Assembly (NCBI RefSeq): GCF_000612725.1
Contig: NZ_HG964453.1
Location: forward strand, 269,010-333,009
Direction of reading: 5' to 3'
DNA from: Mycolicibacterium austroafricanum
GTDB lineage: Bacteria > Actinomycetota > Actinomycetes > Mycobacteriales > Mycobacteriaceae
Length of the DNA stretch: 64,000 nucleotides
Made by a program: the position numbers and the translations under genes. The notes beneath the pieces were generated by a model. It was not told the DNA's origin. It saw only the letters and a program-made list of their open reading frames with translations, and searched no databases. Below, one piece after another: positions 1 to 6,787 of this stretch (position 1 is its first letter; every line of letters begins with the position of its first letter).

Positions 1-159
1 GAAATCGTGGAAGGACCTGCTGCCGATGTGACCGCAGTGGTCGAGCTGCCGGCCCGGATGAAGGAAAGTGGTCGAGCTAGGAGATCTTCTCCATCCGCAC
101 CGGCAGCTCGATCACCTTCGACAGGTTCACGCCACACGCGCCGCTGTCGCTCTTGGTGA
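1..159 (+). CDS. 3' end of a gene, possible paralogue of the next gene (partial)
   Basis: An open frame enters from the left edge and stops at 157-159. Its residues around VVELPARMKES resemble the C-terminus VIELPVRMEKIS of the small secreted protein encoded convergently at 77-601, so the two may be paralogues facing each other tail to tail. Only the last part is present and the frame runs on past the similarity into the neighbour's 3' end, so the true stop could be reached through another frame. No function can be given. Confidence 0.35.
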   Translation, partial: EIVEGPAADVTAVVELPARMKESGRARRSSPSAPAARSPSTGSRHTRRCRSW

Positions 160-601
160 TGTTGCGGCCGGCCATGATGGACATGTTTCTCCTGATCCGG
201 TGTTGGGTGGGGGGATCGACTCCCCAGAGCAGGAATTTCTGGTAGCCGGTGGCGAAAGTGCCATTGGGACAAGGCATCCAGTTCGGGACGACGTGCTCGA
301 CGAACCAGAAGTCGTCGAGCCTGGCGGTACCGGTCCACCCGAGCGAGCTCTTCACCTCGCCTGAGCACTCGATCGGGCTGACACAGGACACGTTGACCGT
401 CCATGTCTCGAGCACCGACTGCTGTTCGATCTTCACCTGGTTCGTCCGTGCCCACTGGCCGTCGGAGAACACGCGCCAGGTTCCGCTGATGTCGACGCCC
501 CAGTCTGAGTCATCCGCCTGTGCGACCGGTGCGATGCTCAGGCTTCCCAGCACAGCGATTGCCGTTGCGGCGAGGCCACTTACCAGACGTGTTGCGCGCA
601 T
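77..601 (-). CDS. small secreted protein, unknown function
   Basis: The 174-residue product starts with a typical Sec signal peptide: a short basic start, a hydrophobic stretch of about 20 residues (LAATAIAVLGSLSIA) and a likely cleavage site after AQA near residue 29. The mature part is small, rich in Trp, and has four Cys (two near VSCVSPIEC, one in MPCPNG, one in SGACGVN), which fits a disulfide-bonded exported protein. Proteins of this type are common in mycobacteria and mostly uncharacterised. It is divergent from the secreted protein at 679. I do not recognise a named family. Confidence 0.8.
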   Translation of the reverse strand: MRATRLVSGLAATAIAVLGSLSIAPVAQADDSDWGVDISGTWRVFSDGQWARTNQVKIEQQSVLETWTVNVSCVSPIECSGEVKSSLGWTGTARLDDFWFVEHVVPNWMPCPNGTFATGYQKFLLWGVDPPTQHRIRRNMSIMAGRNITKSDSGACGVNLSKVIELPVRMEKIS

Positions 602-678
602 CCTCTCAGCCTAACTGTGCCCAGAGGGAAGCTCTTCAAAAGTGAGAATTTCGTTCCGCCGCATGGGAAAATGGGTGG

Positions 679-1107
679 ATGCGATCCCTCGTCTCAGTGC
701 TCGCTGCCCTTGCGGCCCCCGCAGTGCTGATGACTGCACCGCCCGTTTCAGCCCAGCCGCCCCCGCCCCCGCCGGGCGGGGAGTGCAACTATCCGAACTG
801 CACACCCGGAATCCAGCCTAACGTGGTGCTGGGTTCCTACTGCGCCAACACCACGTATTACGTGTTCGGCGTGACGGATTGGGGCCGGCTGGTGTTCTGC
901 GGTTCCCCACGGCGCTACGAACCCCGCTGGTTCCGGGCGCCGGAGATGCACGGCGTCAAGAACCAGGGTGACCTGTGCCCGGCGCTCGACGGGCAGGTGG
1001 CGCAGGCGCCGGACGGGCTCTTCCTCACCTGTATCGCGAAGGACAACCGGTCCTACTGGGAGCGCGGCGACGCGTCCGTCGGCGGCGGCAACCCTCCGCC
1101 GCAGTAG
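679..1107 (+). CDS. small secreted protein, unknown function
   Basis: The 142-residue product has a signal peptide (hydrophobic segment LVSVLAALAAPAVLM, likely cleavage after VSAQ near residue 26), then a proline run and a Cys-containing mature domain (NYPNCTPG, GSYCANTT, LVFCGSP, GDLCPAL, LTCIAKD). The even number of Cys points to disulfides outside the cytoplasm. It ends with a Gly/Pro tail. It is divergent from the gene at 77-601 over a 77 bp gap and convergent with the gene at 1118-1558, 10 bp away. All three neighbours are small exported proteins, but I see no shared fold and no function can be named. Confidence 0.8.
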   Translation: MRSLVSVLAALAAPAVLMTAPPVSAQPPPPPPGGECNYPNCTPGIQPNVVLGSYCANTTYYVFGVTDWGRLVFCGSPRRYEPRWFRAPEMHGVKNQGDLCPALDGQVAQAPDGLFLTCIAKDNRSYWERGDASVGGGNPPPQ

Positions 1108-1117
1108 CCACGCAGTG

Positions 1118-1558
1118 TTACCAGGGGCGCATCGAGCAAAGTGCGCCCTTGGTGCCCGCGTCGGTCGCGACGACGACGTCATCCACCTTCAGTTCGCAGA
1201 CGAAGCCGGGTTCGGCCAGCGGCGGTGTGGATTGTGCGGGCAGGCCGACCACGACCATGGCCCACTGGTTGGGATCGGCCAGCCAGGTCTCGTGCACCCA
1301 GGCCTGGTTCGGCCCGAGGTTGGCTTCCACATTCGGCGTGAACTCGTACGGATTGTGGCTGTAGGCGCCCCAGTCCGGCGGATCGACCTGACGCCAGTAG
1401 ATCTCGGCGTTTGCGATGTCCTGGCTGGCGCCCACCGTGTACTGCACGCGATGGAGAGGTGGCTGGGCCGCCGCCGTGCCGCCCGCGACGACGGTGCTTG
1501 CCGCGAACGTTCCCGCGACCAGGGCAGCGACGACCGGAAGCGTCTTGTAGAACACCAT
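1118..1558 (-). CDS. small secreted protein, MmpS-like features
   Basis: The 146-residue product has an N-terminal hydrophobic signal (VVAALVAGTFAASTVVAGGTAAAQ). The mature domain has a beta-rich look, with YTVGASQDIANAEIYW early on and a C-terminal part with a Cys, a VDDVVV segment, an Ala/Gly-rich turn and a second Cys (ALCSM). That last arrangement resembles the C-terminal half of mycobacterial MmpS proteins, which assist MmpL exporters, but no mmpL gene is near. The resemblance is by eye, so the family assignment is weak; export is well supported. It lies just upstream of the P450's terminator hairpin. Confidence 0.75.
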   Translation of the reverse strand: MVFYKTLPVVAALVAGTFAASTVVAGGTAAAQPPLHRVQYTVGASQDIANAEIYWRQVDPPDWGAYSHNPYEFTPNVEANLGPNQAWVHETWLADPNQWAMVVVGLPAQSTPPLAEPGFVCELKVDDVVVATDAGTKGALCSMRPW

Positions 1559-1574
1559 TTTCGGATTCTAGAAC

Positions 1575-1603
1575 GGTGATTCCGCCGCCGGGGCGGAATC
1601 ACC
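1575..1603 (-). terminator. strong hairpin downstream of the P450
   Basis: A perfect 12 bp stem, GGTGATTCCGCC pairing with GGCGGAATCACC around a 5-base loop, sits 8 bp after the P450 stop codon. No T-run follows, as is common for mycobacterial hairpin terminators. Confidence 0.7.
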
Positions 1604-1610
1604 GCGCTCC

Positions 1611-2900
1611 CTATCGAACCGGGGTGAACGTGATGTTGAGATCGGTCAGCCCGCGCAGGATGAACGTGGGCTCGTAGTTGTAGCGGCGCGCCCCGGGCGG
1701 TCCGTGCAGTTCCTCGTCGATCGCGATGTCGCCCATCCGGTCCAGGATGCGCTCGATGGACACCCGGCCCTCCACGCGGGCGAGCGGTCCGCCCGGGCAC
1801 GAGTGCACGCCGCGGCCGAACGCGATGTGTTCGCGGACGTTCTTGCGGTCGAGGTCGAACTCATGGGGATGCTCGAACCGGCTGGGATCGCGGTTGACCG
1901 CACCGGGACACACCATCATCGTGGTGCCCGCGGGGACATCCATGTCGCCGACCCTGGTGTTCTTCTTCGCGAGCCGGAACTGGCTCTTGACCGGTGCGTC
2001 CATCCGCAGTGCCTCCTCCACGAAGATCGGGATGCGGCTGCGGTCGCGGCGCAACCGCTCCTGGATGTCGGGATGGTCGCCGAGCACCCGCAGGGAGGCG
2101 GAGAGCAGCTTGGTGGTGGTCTCCTGCCCGGCGGCGAACAGGAACGTCGCCGAGCGGACCACCTCGATGACCGGCGGGGTCGACCCGTCCGGGTACTTGG
2201 CCGTCGCCAGCGCTGTGAGCACGTCGTCGCGGGGCTCTTTGCGGCGGTCCTCGAGATAACCGATGAACTTCTCGTCGAGCCATTCGAGAGGATTGGCTCC
2301 GACAAGGTCGCTGTGATCGAGCGAGCCGACGTTGGCGCCGGGACGCGGTGCGCCCAGGACGGTGCGGAACTCCTCGTGGTCGGCCTCCGGCACCCCGAGC
2401 ATGTCGGCGATCACCAGCAGCGAGAACGGTTTGGCGTACGCGCTGAGGAACTCGCAGCGCCCGACAGGGTCCCTGCTGATGATGTCGTCCAACACCTCGT
2501 CGGCCAGACGCCACATGAAGTCCTCGTTCTCCTTGAGCCGGCTGGGTGTCAGCAGCCGGTTCAGCAGGGAGCGGGCATTGGTGTGGTCCGGCGGATCCAT
2601 CGTCACCATGTGCTCGAACATGGGCATCTGCGACCGGTGTGCCGCGATCTGGCCGGTGATGTCATCGCCTTCTGGGGTGAAGGGCAGGGGAGGGAACGGA
2701 CCTGCCACGGCGATACACGAGGAGAACGTGTCGCTGTCCTTCAGGACGGTGGCGGCTTCCTCGTAGCCGGTGACCGCCAGCACCCCGTAGTGCGGTTCCC
2801 TCACGACCGGGCATTTGCTGCGCAGGTGGTCGAAATAGGGGTGGGGGTCGGGGACCAGGGAGGGATCGGTGAAGTAGTCGATCGTGTCGAAGTCGCTCAT
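1611..2900 (-). CDS. cytochrome P450
   Basis: This 429-residue protein is a soluble bacterial class I P450 monooxygenase. It has the I-helix oxygen-activation motif AAGQETTT, the K-helix ExxR motif in EEALRM, and the haem-ligand loop AFGRGVHSCPGG with the proximal Cys. Such enzymes need a ferredoxin and reductase, neither of which is in the window. It diverges from a TetR regulator across an intergenic palindrome, the usual layout of a substrate-inducible P450. The adjoining thiolase-like, crotonase and acyl-CoA ligase genes suggest it hydroxylates a hydrophobic substrate that is then taken through CoA-ester catabolism. The CYP subfamily and substrate cannot be told by eye. Confidence 0.95.
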   Translation of the reverse strand: MSDFDTIDYFTDPSLVPDPHPYFDHLRSKCPVVREPHYGVLAVTGYEEAATVLKDSDTFSSCIAVAGPFPPLPFTPEGDDITGQIAAHRSQMPMFEHMVTMDPPDHTNARSLLNRLLTPSRLKENEDFMWRLADEVLDDIISRDPVGRCEFLSAYAKPFSLLVIADMLGVPEADHEEFRTVLGAPRPGANVGSLDHSDLVGANPLEWLDEKFIGYLEDRRKEPRDDVLTALATAKYPDGSTPPVIEVVRSATFLFAAGQETTTKLLSASLRVLGDHPDIQERLRRDRSRIPIFVEEALRMDAPVKSQFRLAKKNTRVGDMDVPAGTTMMVCPGAVNRDPSRFEHPHEFDLDRKNVREHIAFGRGVHSCPGGPLARVEGRVSIERILDRMGDIAIDEELHGPPGARRYNYEPTFILRGLTDLNITFTPVR

Positions 2901-2946
2901 GTCCGAAGCCTCCCGGGGCTGGGGTGTATGTCCGTCTTGGTGAAAT

Positions 2947-2966
2947 TGCTGAGCACCTGCTTAGCA
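2947..2966. promoter_or_regulatory. putative TetR operator between P450 and tetR
   Basis: An inverted repeat, TGCTGAGCA-CC-TGCTTAGCA, has 9 bp arms with one mismatch and a 2 bp spacer. It lies about 50 bp before the P450 start and about 120 bp before the TetR start, where a divergent repressor would bind. This palindrome differs from the GAGAAT-type sites elsewhere in the cluster. Confidence 0.6.
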
Positions 2967-3084
2967 TGATGCGAGAGTTAGGGTCAAGATCGGCGCGCGG
3001 CACGGGCCTGTCGGAATATGCGCGCCGATGCGGGCCGGCGGTGTCACGCTGTGTGGGCATCGCGACGGAGGAGTGGGAGCTGGC

Positions 3085-3693
3085 ATGACATCGCCACGAC
3101 GGATCGGGGCGCCGGACGCGAAGAATCGCGTGGTACTGCTCGACGCCGCAGAGCAACTGCTCATCGAGGAGGGCTACGCGGCGGTGACGTCCCGTCGCGT
3201 CGCCGACCGGGCGGGCCTGAAACCGCAACTGGTGCACTACTACTTCCGCACCATGGAGGATCTCTTCCTCGCGGTCTTCCACCGTAGGGCCGAGGAAGGG
3301 CTGGCGGTGCTTTCCACCGCTCTTGCGTCTCCGCAACCGTTGTGGGCGCTGTGGCGGTTCAGCACGGCCCCCGAGGCGACGCGGCTGACGATGGAGTTCA
3401 TGGGTCTGGCCAACCACCGCAAGGCCCTGCGGGCCGAGATCGTCTATTACGCAGAGCGTTTCCGGCAGGAGCAGAACCGGGCCATCGCCGACGCGCTGCA
3501 GCGCTACGGGACGGACTTCACCGACGTGCCGCCTGTCGTCTGGACGGTGTTCGCGACGAGCGTGTCACAGGCCCTGGTGATGGAGAGAGCGCTCGGGATG
3601 GACACGGGCCATGCCGAGACCTTCGCGTTCTGCGAGGAGTGGATACGACGCCTCGAGGGCGACCCGTTGCCGCCCCTCGATCAACGCGCCTGA
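3085..3693 (+). CDS. TetR-family transcriptional regulator
   Basis: The 202-residue product has a classic N-terminal TetR DNA-binding domain: AAEQLLIEEGYAAVTSRRVADRAGL, then the recognition-helix end KPQLVHYYFRTMEDLF, at about residues 20-65. The rest is an all-helical ligand-binding domain of unrecognised specificity. The ATG at 3085 has a GGAG a few bases upstream; an earlier in-frame start at 3028 would add 19 residues that look unlike the family. It is divergent from the P450 and most likely represses it, and perhaps itself, through the palindrome at 2947-2966. Whether it also controls the rest of the catabolic cluster is not shown. Confidence 0.93.
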   Translation: MTSPRRIGAPDAKNRVVLLDAAEQLLIEEGYAAVTSRRVADRAGLKPQLVHYYFRTMEDLFLAVFHRRAEEGLAVLSTALASPQPLWALWRFSTAPEATRLTMEFMGLANHRKALRAEIVYYAERFRQEQNRAIADALQRYGTDFTDVPPVVWTVFATSVSQALVMERALGMDTGHAETFAFCEEWIRRLEGDPLPPLDQRA

Positions 3694-3745
3694 AGCGCCG
3701 GCGCCGCCGCCCACCGCGCGATCGGCGCGGTGTTGCGCGAAATCG

Positions 3746-4912
3746 CTACAGCGACAGGATCGTTGCCGAGGCCGTGCCGGGGGCTCCGTAGACCTGAGCG
3801 AGCCCGACGCGAGGCTGACCCGGCACCTGCCGGTCACCGGCCTGGCCGCGCAGCTGCCGAACCAACTCATGGACCTGGCGCAGTCCCGACGCGCCGATGG
3901 GCTCGCCGTTGGCGATGAGGCCGCCGTCGGTGTTGACGGGGATGCTGCCGTGGATCTCGGTCGCCCCGTCGGCCAGAAGCTTCTCCTGCTCCCCGTCGGC
4001 GCACAGGCCGGTCTCGGCCATGTGAATAACCTCGGCGCCTGCGTCGGTGTCCTGCAGTTGCGCGATGTCGACGTCCTCGGGTCCGATGCCGGCCGCCTCA
4101 TAGGCGGCTTTCGCGGCGAACACGGTGGGCGAGGGGTCCTCTTCCAACGGGGCCGACGTCGCGTGCACCTCGTATGCGCCGAAGGTTCGCGTGCGAATCT
4201 CGCTGGCGCGCACGAACACCGGCTTGTCGGTGAACCTGTGCGCGATGTCGCCGCGGCACATGATCACAGCGGCGGCGCCCTCATCCGGAGCGCAGAACAT
4301 GTACTGCCGCAGCGGATAGTTCAGCACCGGCGAGGCCATGATCTCCTCGACGGAGATCTCCTTGCGACGGAACGCGTTCGGGTTGAGCACGCCGTTGCGG
4401 AAGTTCTTGTTGGCCACCCGCGCCAGCGTCTCCTCGGAGATGTTGTGCTTGTGGATGTAGTGGTTGGCCTTCATGCCGAAGAACTTCGTCGTGACGAACT
4501 GTCCGTTCTCGGCATACCACTGCGGTAGCGCGAGTTTGGCGGGATCGTCGGTGAAGGCGCCACGCGGGTGCTTGTCCAGACCGATGGCGATCCCGATGTC
4601 GTACTTGCCGAGGCGGATGGTGTCGGCGGTCTGCTGGATCGCCGAGGCCGCCGTGGCGCAGGCGTTGAACACGTTGGTGAACGTGATCCCGGTCAGGCCG
4701 ACCAGTCGGGTGACGGCGTCGGGGTTGGACACCTCGTAGCTGCCGCCGAAGCCGAACTGGATGTCCTTCCACTCGACACCGGCATCGGTCAGCGCGGACT
4801 GGATCGCCTCGGCGCCCATCTGCATCGCGGTCTTGTCGAACCGGCCGAACGGATGAAGACCCACGCCGATGATGGCGACTTCGCCGGCGGCGTTCGGAGA
4901 CGAGTTGGTCAT
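3746..4912 (-). CDS. SCP-x/thiolase-family lipid-transfer-type protein
   Basis: The 388-residue protein has a thiolase fold of the SCP-x/Ltp type. The nucleophile region reads NACATAASA (Cys near residue 84). The motif that in true thiolases reads GHPxGASG is GEPIGASG here, so the usual catalytic His is Glu, and the C-terminal segment AQVYGAPGT lacks the second catalytic Cys. Ordinary beta-ketothiolysis is therefore unlikely. Relatives paired with a DUF35 protein include steroid side-chain retro-aldolases such as Ltp2, and the DUF35 gene is directly upstream in the same operon (10 bp gap). A C-C-cleaving or other CoA-ester role is the best guess; the substrate is unknown. Confidence 0.88.
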   Translation of the reverse strand: MTNSSPNAAGEVAIIGVGLHPFGRFDKTAMQMGAEAIQSALTDAGVEWKDIQFGFGGSYEVSNPDAVTRLVGLTGITFTNVFNACATAASAIQQTADTIRLGKYDIGIAIGLDKHPRGAFTDDPAKLALPQWYAENGQFVTTKFFGMKANHYIHKHNISEETLARVANKNFRNGVLNPNAFRRKEISVEEIMASPVLNYPLRQYMFCAPDEGAAAVIMCRGDIAHRFTDKPVFVRASEIRTRTFGAYEVHATSAPLEEDPSPTVFAAKAAYEAAGIGPEDVDIAQLQDTDAGAEVIHMAETGLCADGEQEKLLADGATEIHGSIPVNTDGGLIANGEPIGASGLRQVHELVRQLRGQAGDRQVPGQPRVGLAQVYGAPGTASATILSL

Positions 4913-4922
4913 TGTCAGCGCC

Positions 4923-5363
4923 TCAGTTCTCGACTGGCCGGAATGCGAAGGTGACGACCTCGGTGCCGTCCTCGTCGGTGGTGAACGGGAGCATGGTCAG
5001 TTCGACCTGCTCACCGAATTTCAGCTTCGCCGGGTCATTCTCGGTGAGCCGACCCTCGACCCGGATCACGTCATCCAGCTGCACCAGGCCGACTCCGAAC
5101 GGCACGAAATCCTTACCGGTCGGCCCCTTGTACGGCGCACCGGGCGGGAAGCCCTGCGTCGTCCAGGCGATCAGGGTGCCGCGCCGCGGCAGCAGCACCT
5201 CGGACATTTCGCCGCCACTGCATTTCGGGCAGCGTTGCTGGACAGGGAACGTGGTGGCACCGCAGGTGCCGCAGGAGCTGCCGATCAGTTGTGGATCGTC
5301 AGCGGGCCAGGTGGAGATTTCGGGCGCGAGCGCGCGCTGCGTGGTCGACACGCAATTCACCAT
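4923..5363 (-). CDS. DUF35 OB-fold/zinc-ribbon partner of thiolase-like protein
   Basis: The 146-residue protein has a rubredoxin-like zinc ribbon (SCGTCG, then QRCPKC, near residues 30-50) followed by an OB fold, the DUF35 architecture. These proteins form complexes with thiolase-like partners and may bind the acyl-CoA substrate. The start at 5363 (ATG; a GTG follows immediately) is chosen because the longer open frame upstream has no family character and would cross the operator. The gene is first in a two-gene operon with the SCP-x-like gene and is divergent from the VOC gene. Confidence 0.88.
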   Translation of the reverse strand: MVNCVSTTQRALAPEISTWPADDPQLIGSSCGTCGATTFPVQQRCPKCSGGEMSEVLLPRRGTLIAWTTQGFPPGAPYKGPTGKDFVPFGVGLVQLDDVIRVEGRLTENDPAKLKFGEQVELTMLPFTTDEDGTEVVTFAFRPVEN

Positions 5364-5367
5364 AATC

Positions 5368-5395
5368 GGAAATGACGTTCTCGTCCAGAGAGAAC
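5368..5395. promoter_or_regulatory. putative operator in the DUF35/VOC divergent region
   Basis: The 84 bp region holds GGAAATGACGTTCTC (5368-5382), a variant of the GAGAAT-N3-ATTCTC element seen elsewhere in this cluster. GTTCTC (5377-5382) also pairs with GAGAAC (5390-5395) across 7 bases. It lies immediately upstream of the DUF35 start, a position suited to repression. Confidence 0.5.
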
Positions 5396-5447
5396 AGGTT
5401 CGCTGAAGAGCCACGCCGGCCACCCCGCATGTTGTTAACGTGCGTAC

Positions 5448-5975
5448 GTGACCCTTCCCGGACCCATCCGTCAGATCGGCTACGTCGTCACCGATCTCGA
5501 CCGTGCGCTGGACAGTTGGGTCGCACTGGGGGTCGGCCCGTGGTACGTGATCCGCGAAATGCCGCAGCGGGTGACCTACCGCGGCGAGCCGTGCGCGGTC
5601 ACCCTGTCGCTGGCGCTGGCCAACAGCGGCGACCTGCAGGTCGAGTTGATCCACCAACACGACGACACCCCGAGCATCTTCACCGAGTTTCTCGACTCCG
5701 GTCGGCCGGGCTTTCACCAGTTGGCCTATTGGACAGACGATTTCGAGGGAACCATGGGTTCGGTGGCCGAAGCGGGCTGGCCGGTGGTGTGGAACGGGGC
5801 GAGCGGGCCGGGCGGCGCGGTCACGAGGTTCGCGTACGTGGAACCGCCCGACGGCCCGGCGGCGGTCATCGAGATCATGGAACTCAGCGCCGCCACCGAG
5901 GGGATGGCGACGTTCCTGCGTGAGGCCGCCGCGGCGTGGGACGGCCGCGACCCGGTCCGGGAGCTGAGTGCGTGA
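5448..5975 (+). CDS. VOC-superfamily (glyoxalase/dioxygenase-fold) protein
   Basis: The 175-residue product starts with IRQIGYVVTDLDRALDSW, the typical opening of a vicinal-oxygen-chelate domain, and has a second half-module with FHQLAYWTDDFEGTM and a C-terminal VIEIME strand that would carry a metal-ligand Glu. The fold serves lyases, epimerases and dioxygenases, so the reaction cannot be named; methylmalonyl-CoA epimerase-like and lactoylglutathione-lyase-like proteins begin similarly. The start is a GTG. It probably works in the same pathway as the divergent DUF35/SCP-x pair, with which it shares a putative operator. It ends 3 bp before the stop of the convergent crotonase. Confidence 0.85.
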   Translation: MTLPGPIRQIGYVVTDLDRALDSWVALGVGPWYVIREMPQRVTYRGEPCAVTLSLALANSGDLQVELIHQHDDTPSIFTEFLDSGRPGFHQLAYWTDDFEGTMGSVAEAGWPVVWNGASGPGGAVTRFAYVEPPDGPAAVIEIMELSAATEGMATFLREAAAAWDGRDPVRELSA

Positions 5976-5978
5976 AGG

Positions 5979-6695
5979 CTATTTGCCCTTCTTCATGACC
6001 TTGTCGGCTGCGGCCCAGTGTTCGTCGGAGGCCCACAGCCGTGCGAACGCGGCGACGGCCTCGGTGGTCGGGACGCCGCGCATGACGCGCTTGACCTCGC
6101 CGGCGGGCGCGGAGGCCAGCGAGCGGGCGACGAGGCGCCACTGCTCGTCGAACGACGCGCGCGGAGTGACCTGATCGATGAGACCGATACGCTCGGCGTC
6201 CGCGGCGTCCAGGATCCGTCCCGTGCCCGCCAGGAGCAGGGCCCTGCTGTAGCCGACCAACTTCACCAGCCGTTCGGCTCCGCCCCAGGCCGGCATGATC
6301 GCCAGCGCCACCTGGTTGAACCCGATCTTGATGTCGTCGGCGGCCACCCGGATGTCGGCGGACACCGCGAACTCCGCACCGCCGCCGAGGGCGTGGCCGT
6401 TGAGCGCGGCCAGTACCGGGCCGGGAAAGCCGGCGATGCGATCGCAGATCGACCTCATCCGGAAGGCCATCGCCGCGGCCTGTTCCTCGGTGCGCAGCGC
6501 ACTCAGTTCCTTGAGGTCGCCACCGGAGACGAAGGCCTTGTCGCCGGCCCCCGTCAGCGCCAGGGCGGCCGCGCCCTCGGCGCCGTCGAGCGCCTTGTCG
6601 AGCTGCTCCATGGTCTCCAACGAGATCGCGTTGCGCGCATGGGGTCGATCGATGGTGATGACCGCCAGACCGTCGTCGAGTTCGAGGTCGACCAT
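5979..6695 (-). CDS. enoyl-CoA hydratase/isomerase-family (crotonase) protein
   Basis: The 238-residue protein is a crotonase-fold CoA-ester enzyme. The oxyanion-hole segments are visible in FVSGGDLKEL and NGHALGGGAEFA. The first catalytic Glu position (GGGAEF) is kept, but the segment that in classical hydratases carries the second Glu reads GFNQVALAIMP with no acidic residue, so simple hydration is doubtful. ATG 6695 is preceded by GGAG at good spacing; an upstream extension has no family similarity. It is divergent from the acyl-CoA ligase at 6788 across a region with two operator-like elements. Confidence 0.9.
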   Translation of the reverse strand: MVDLELDDGLAVITIDRPHARNAISLETMEQLDKALDGAEGAAALALTGAGDKAFVSGGDLKELSALRTEEQAAAMAFRMRSICDRIAGFPGPVLAALNGHALGGGAEFAVSADIRVAADDIKIGFNQVALAIMPAWGGAERLVKLVGYSRALLLAGTGRILDAADAERIGLIDQVTPRASFDEQWRLVARSLASAPAGEVKRVMRGVPTTEAVAAFARLWASDEHWAAADKVMKKGK

Positions 6696-6713
6696 CGGGC
6701 ATTCTCCATTCAC

Positions 6714-6750
6714 GGTATTGGCATTCTCGCAGGAGGAGAATACCATCGCC
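6714..6750. promoter_or_regulatory. two degenerate operator half-palindromes
   Basis: GGTATTGGCATTCTC (6714-6728) and GAGAATACCATCGCC (6736-6750) each keep one half of the GAGAAT-N3-ATTCTC element; their outer parts GGTATT and AATACC also pair with each other. They sit in the 92 bp between the divergent crotonase and acyl-CoA ligase genes. Confidence 0.45.
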
Positions 6751-6787
6751 TGGCATCTCCTCGCGGACGGGAAGGTGGCGCACAGCC

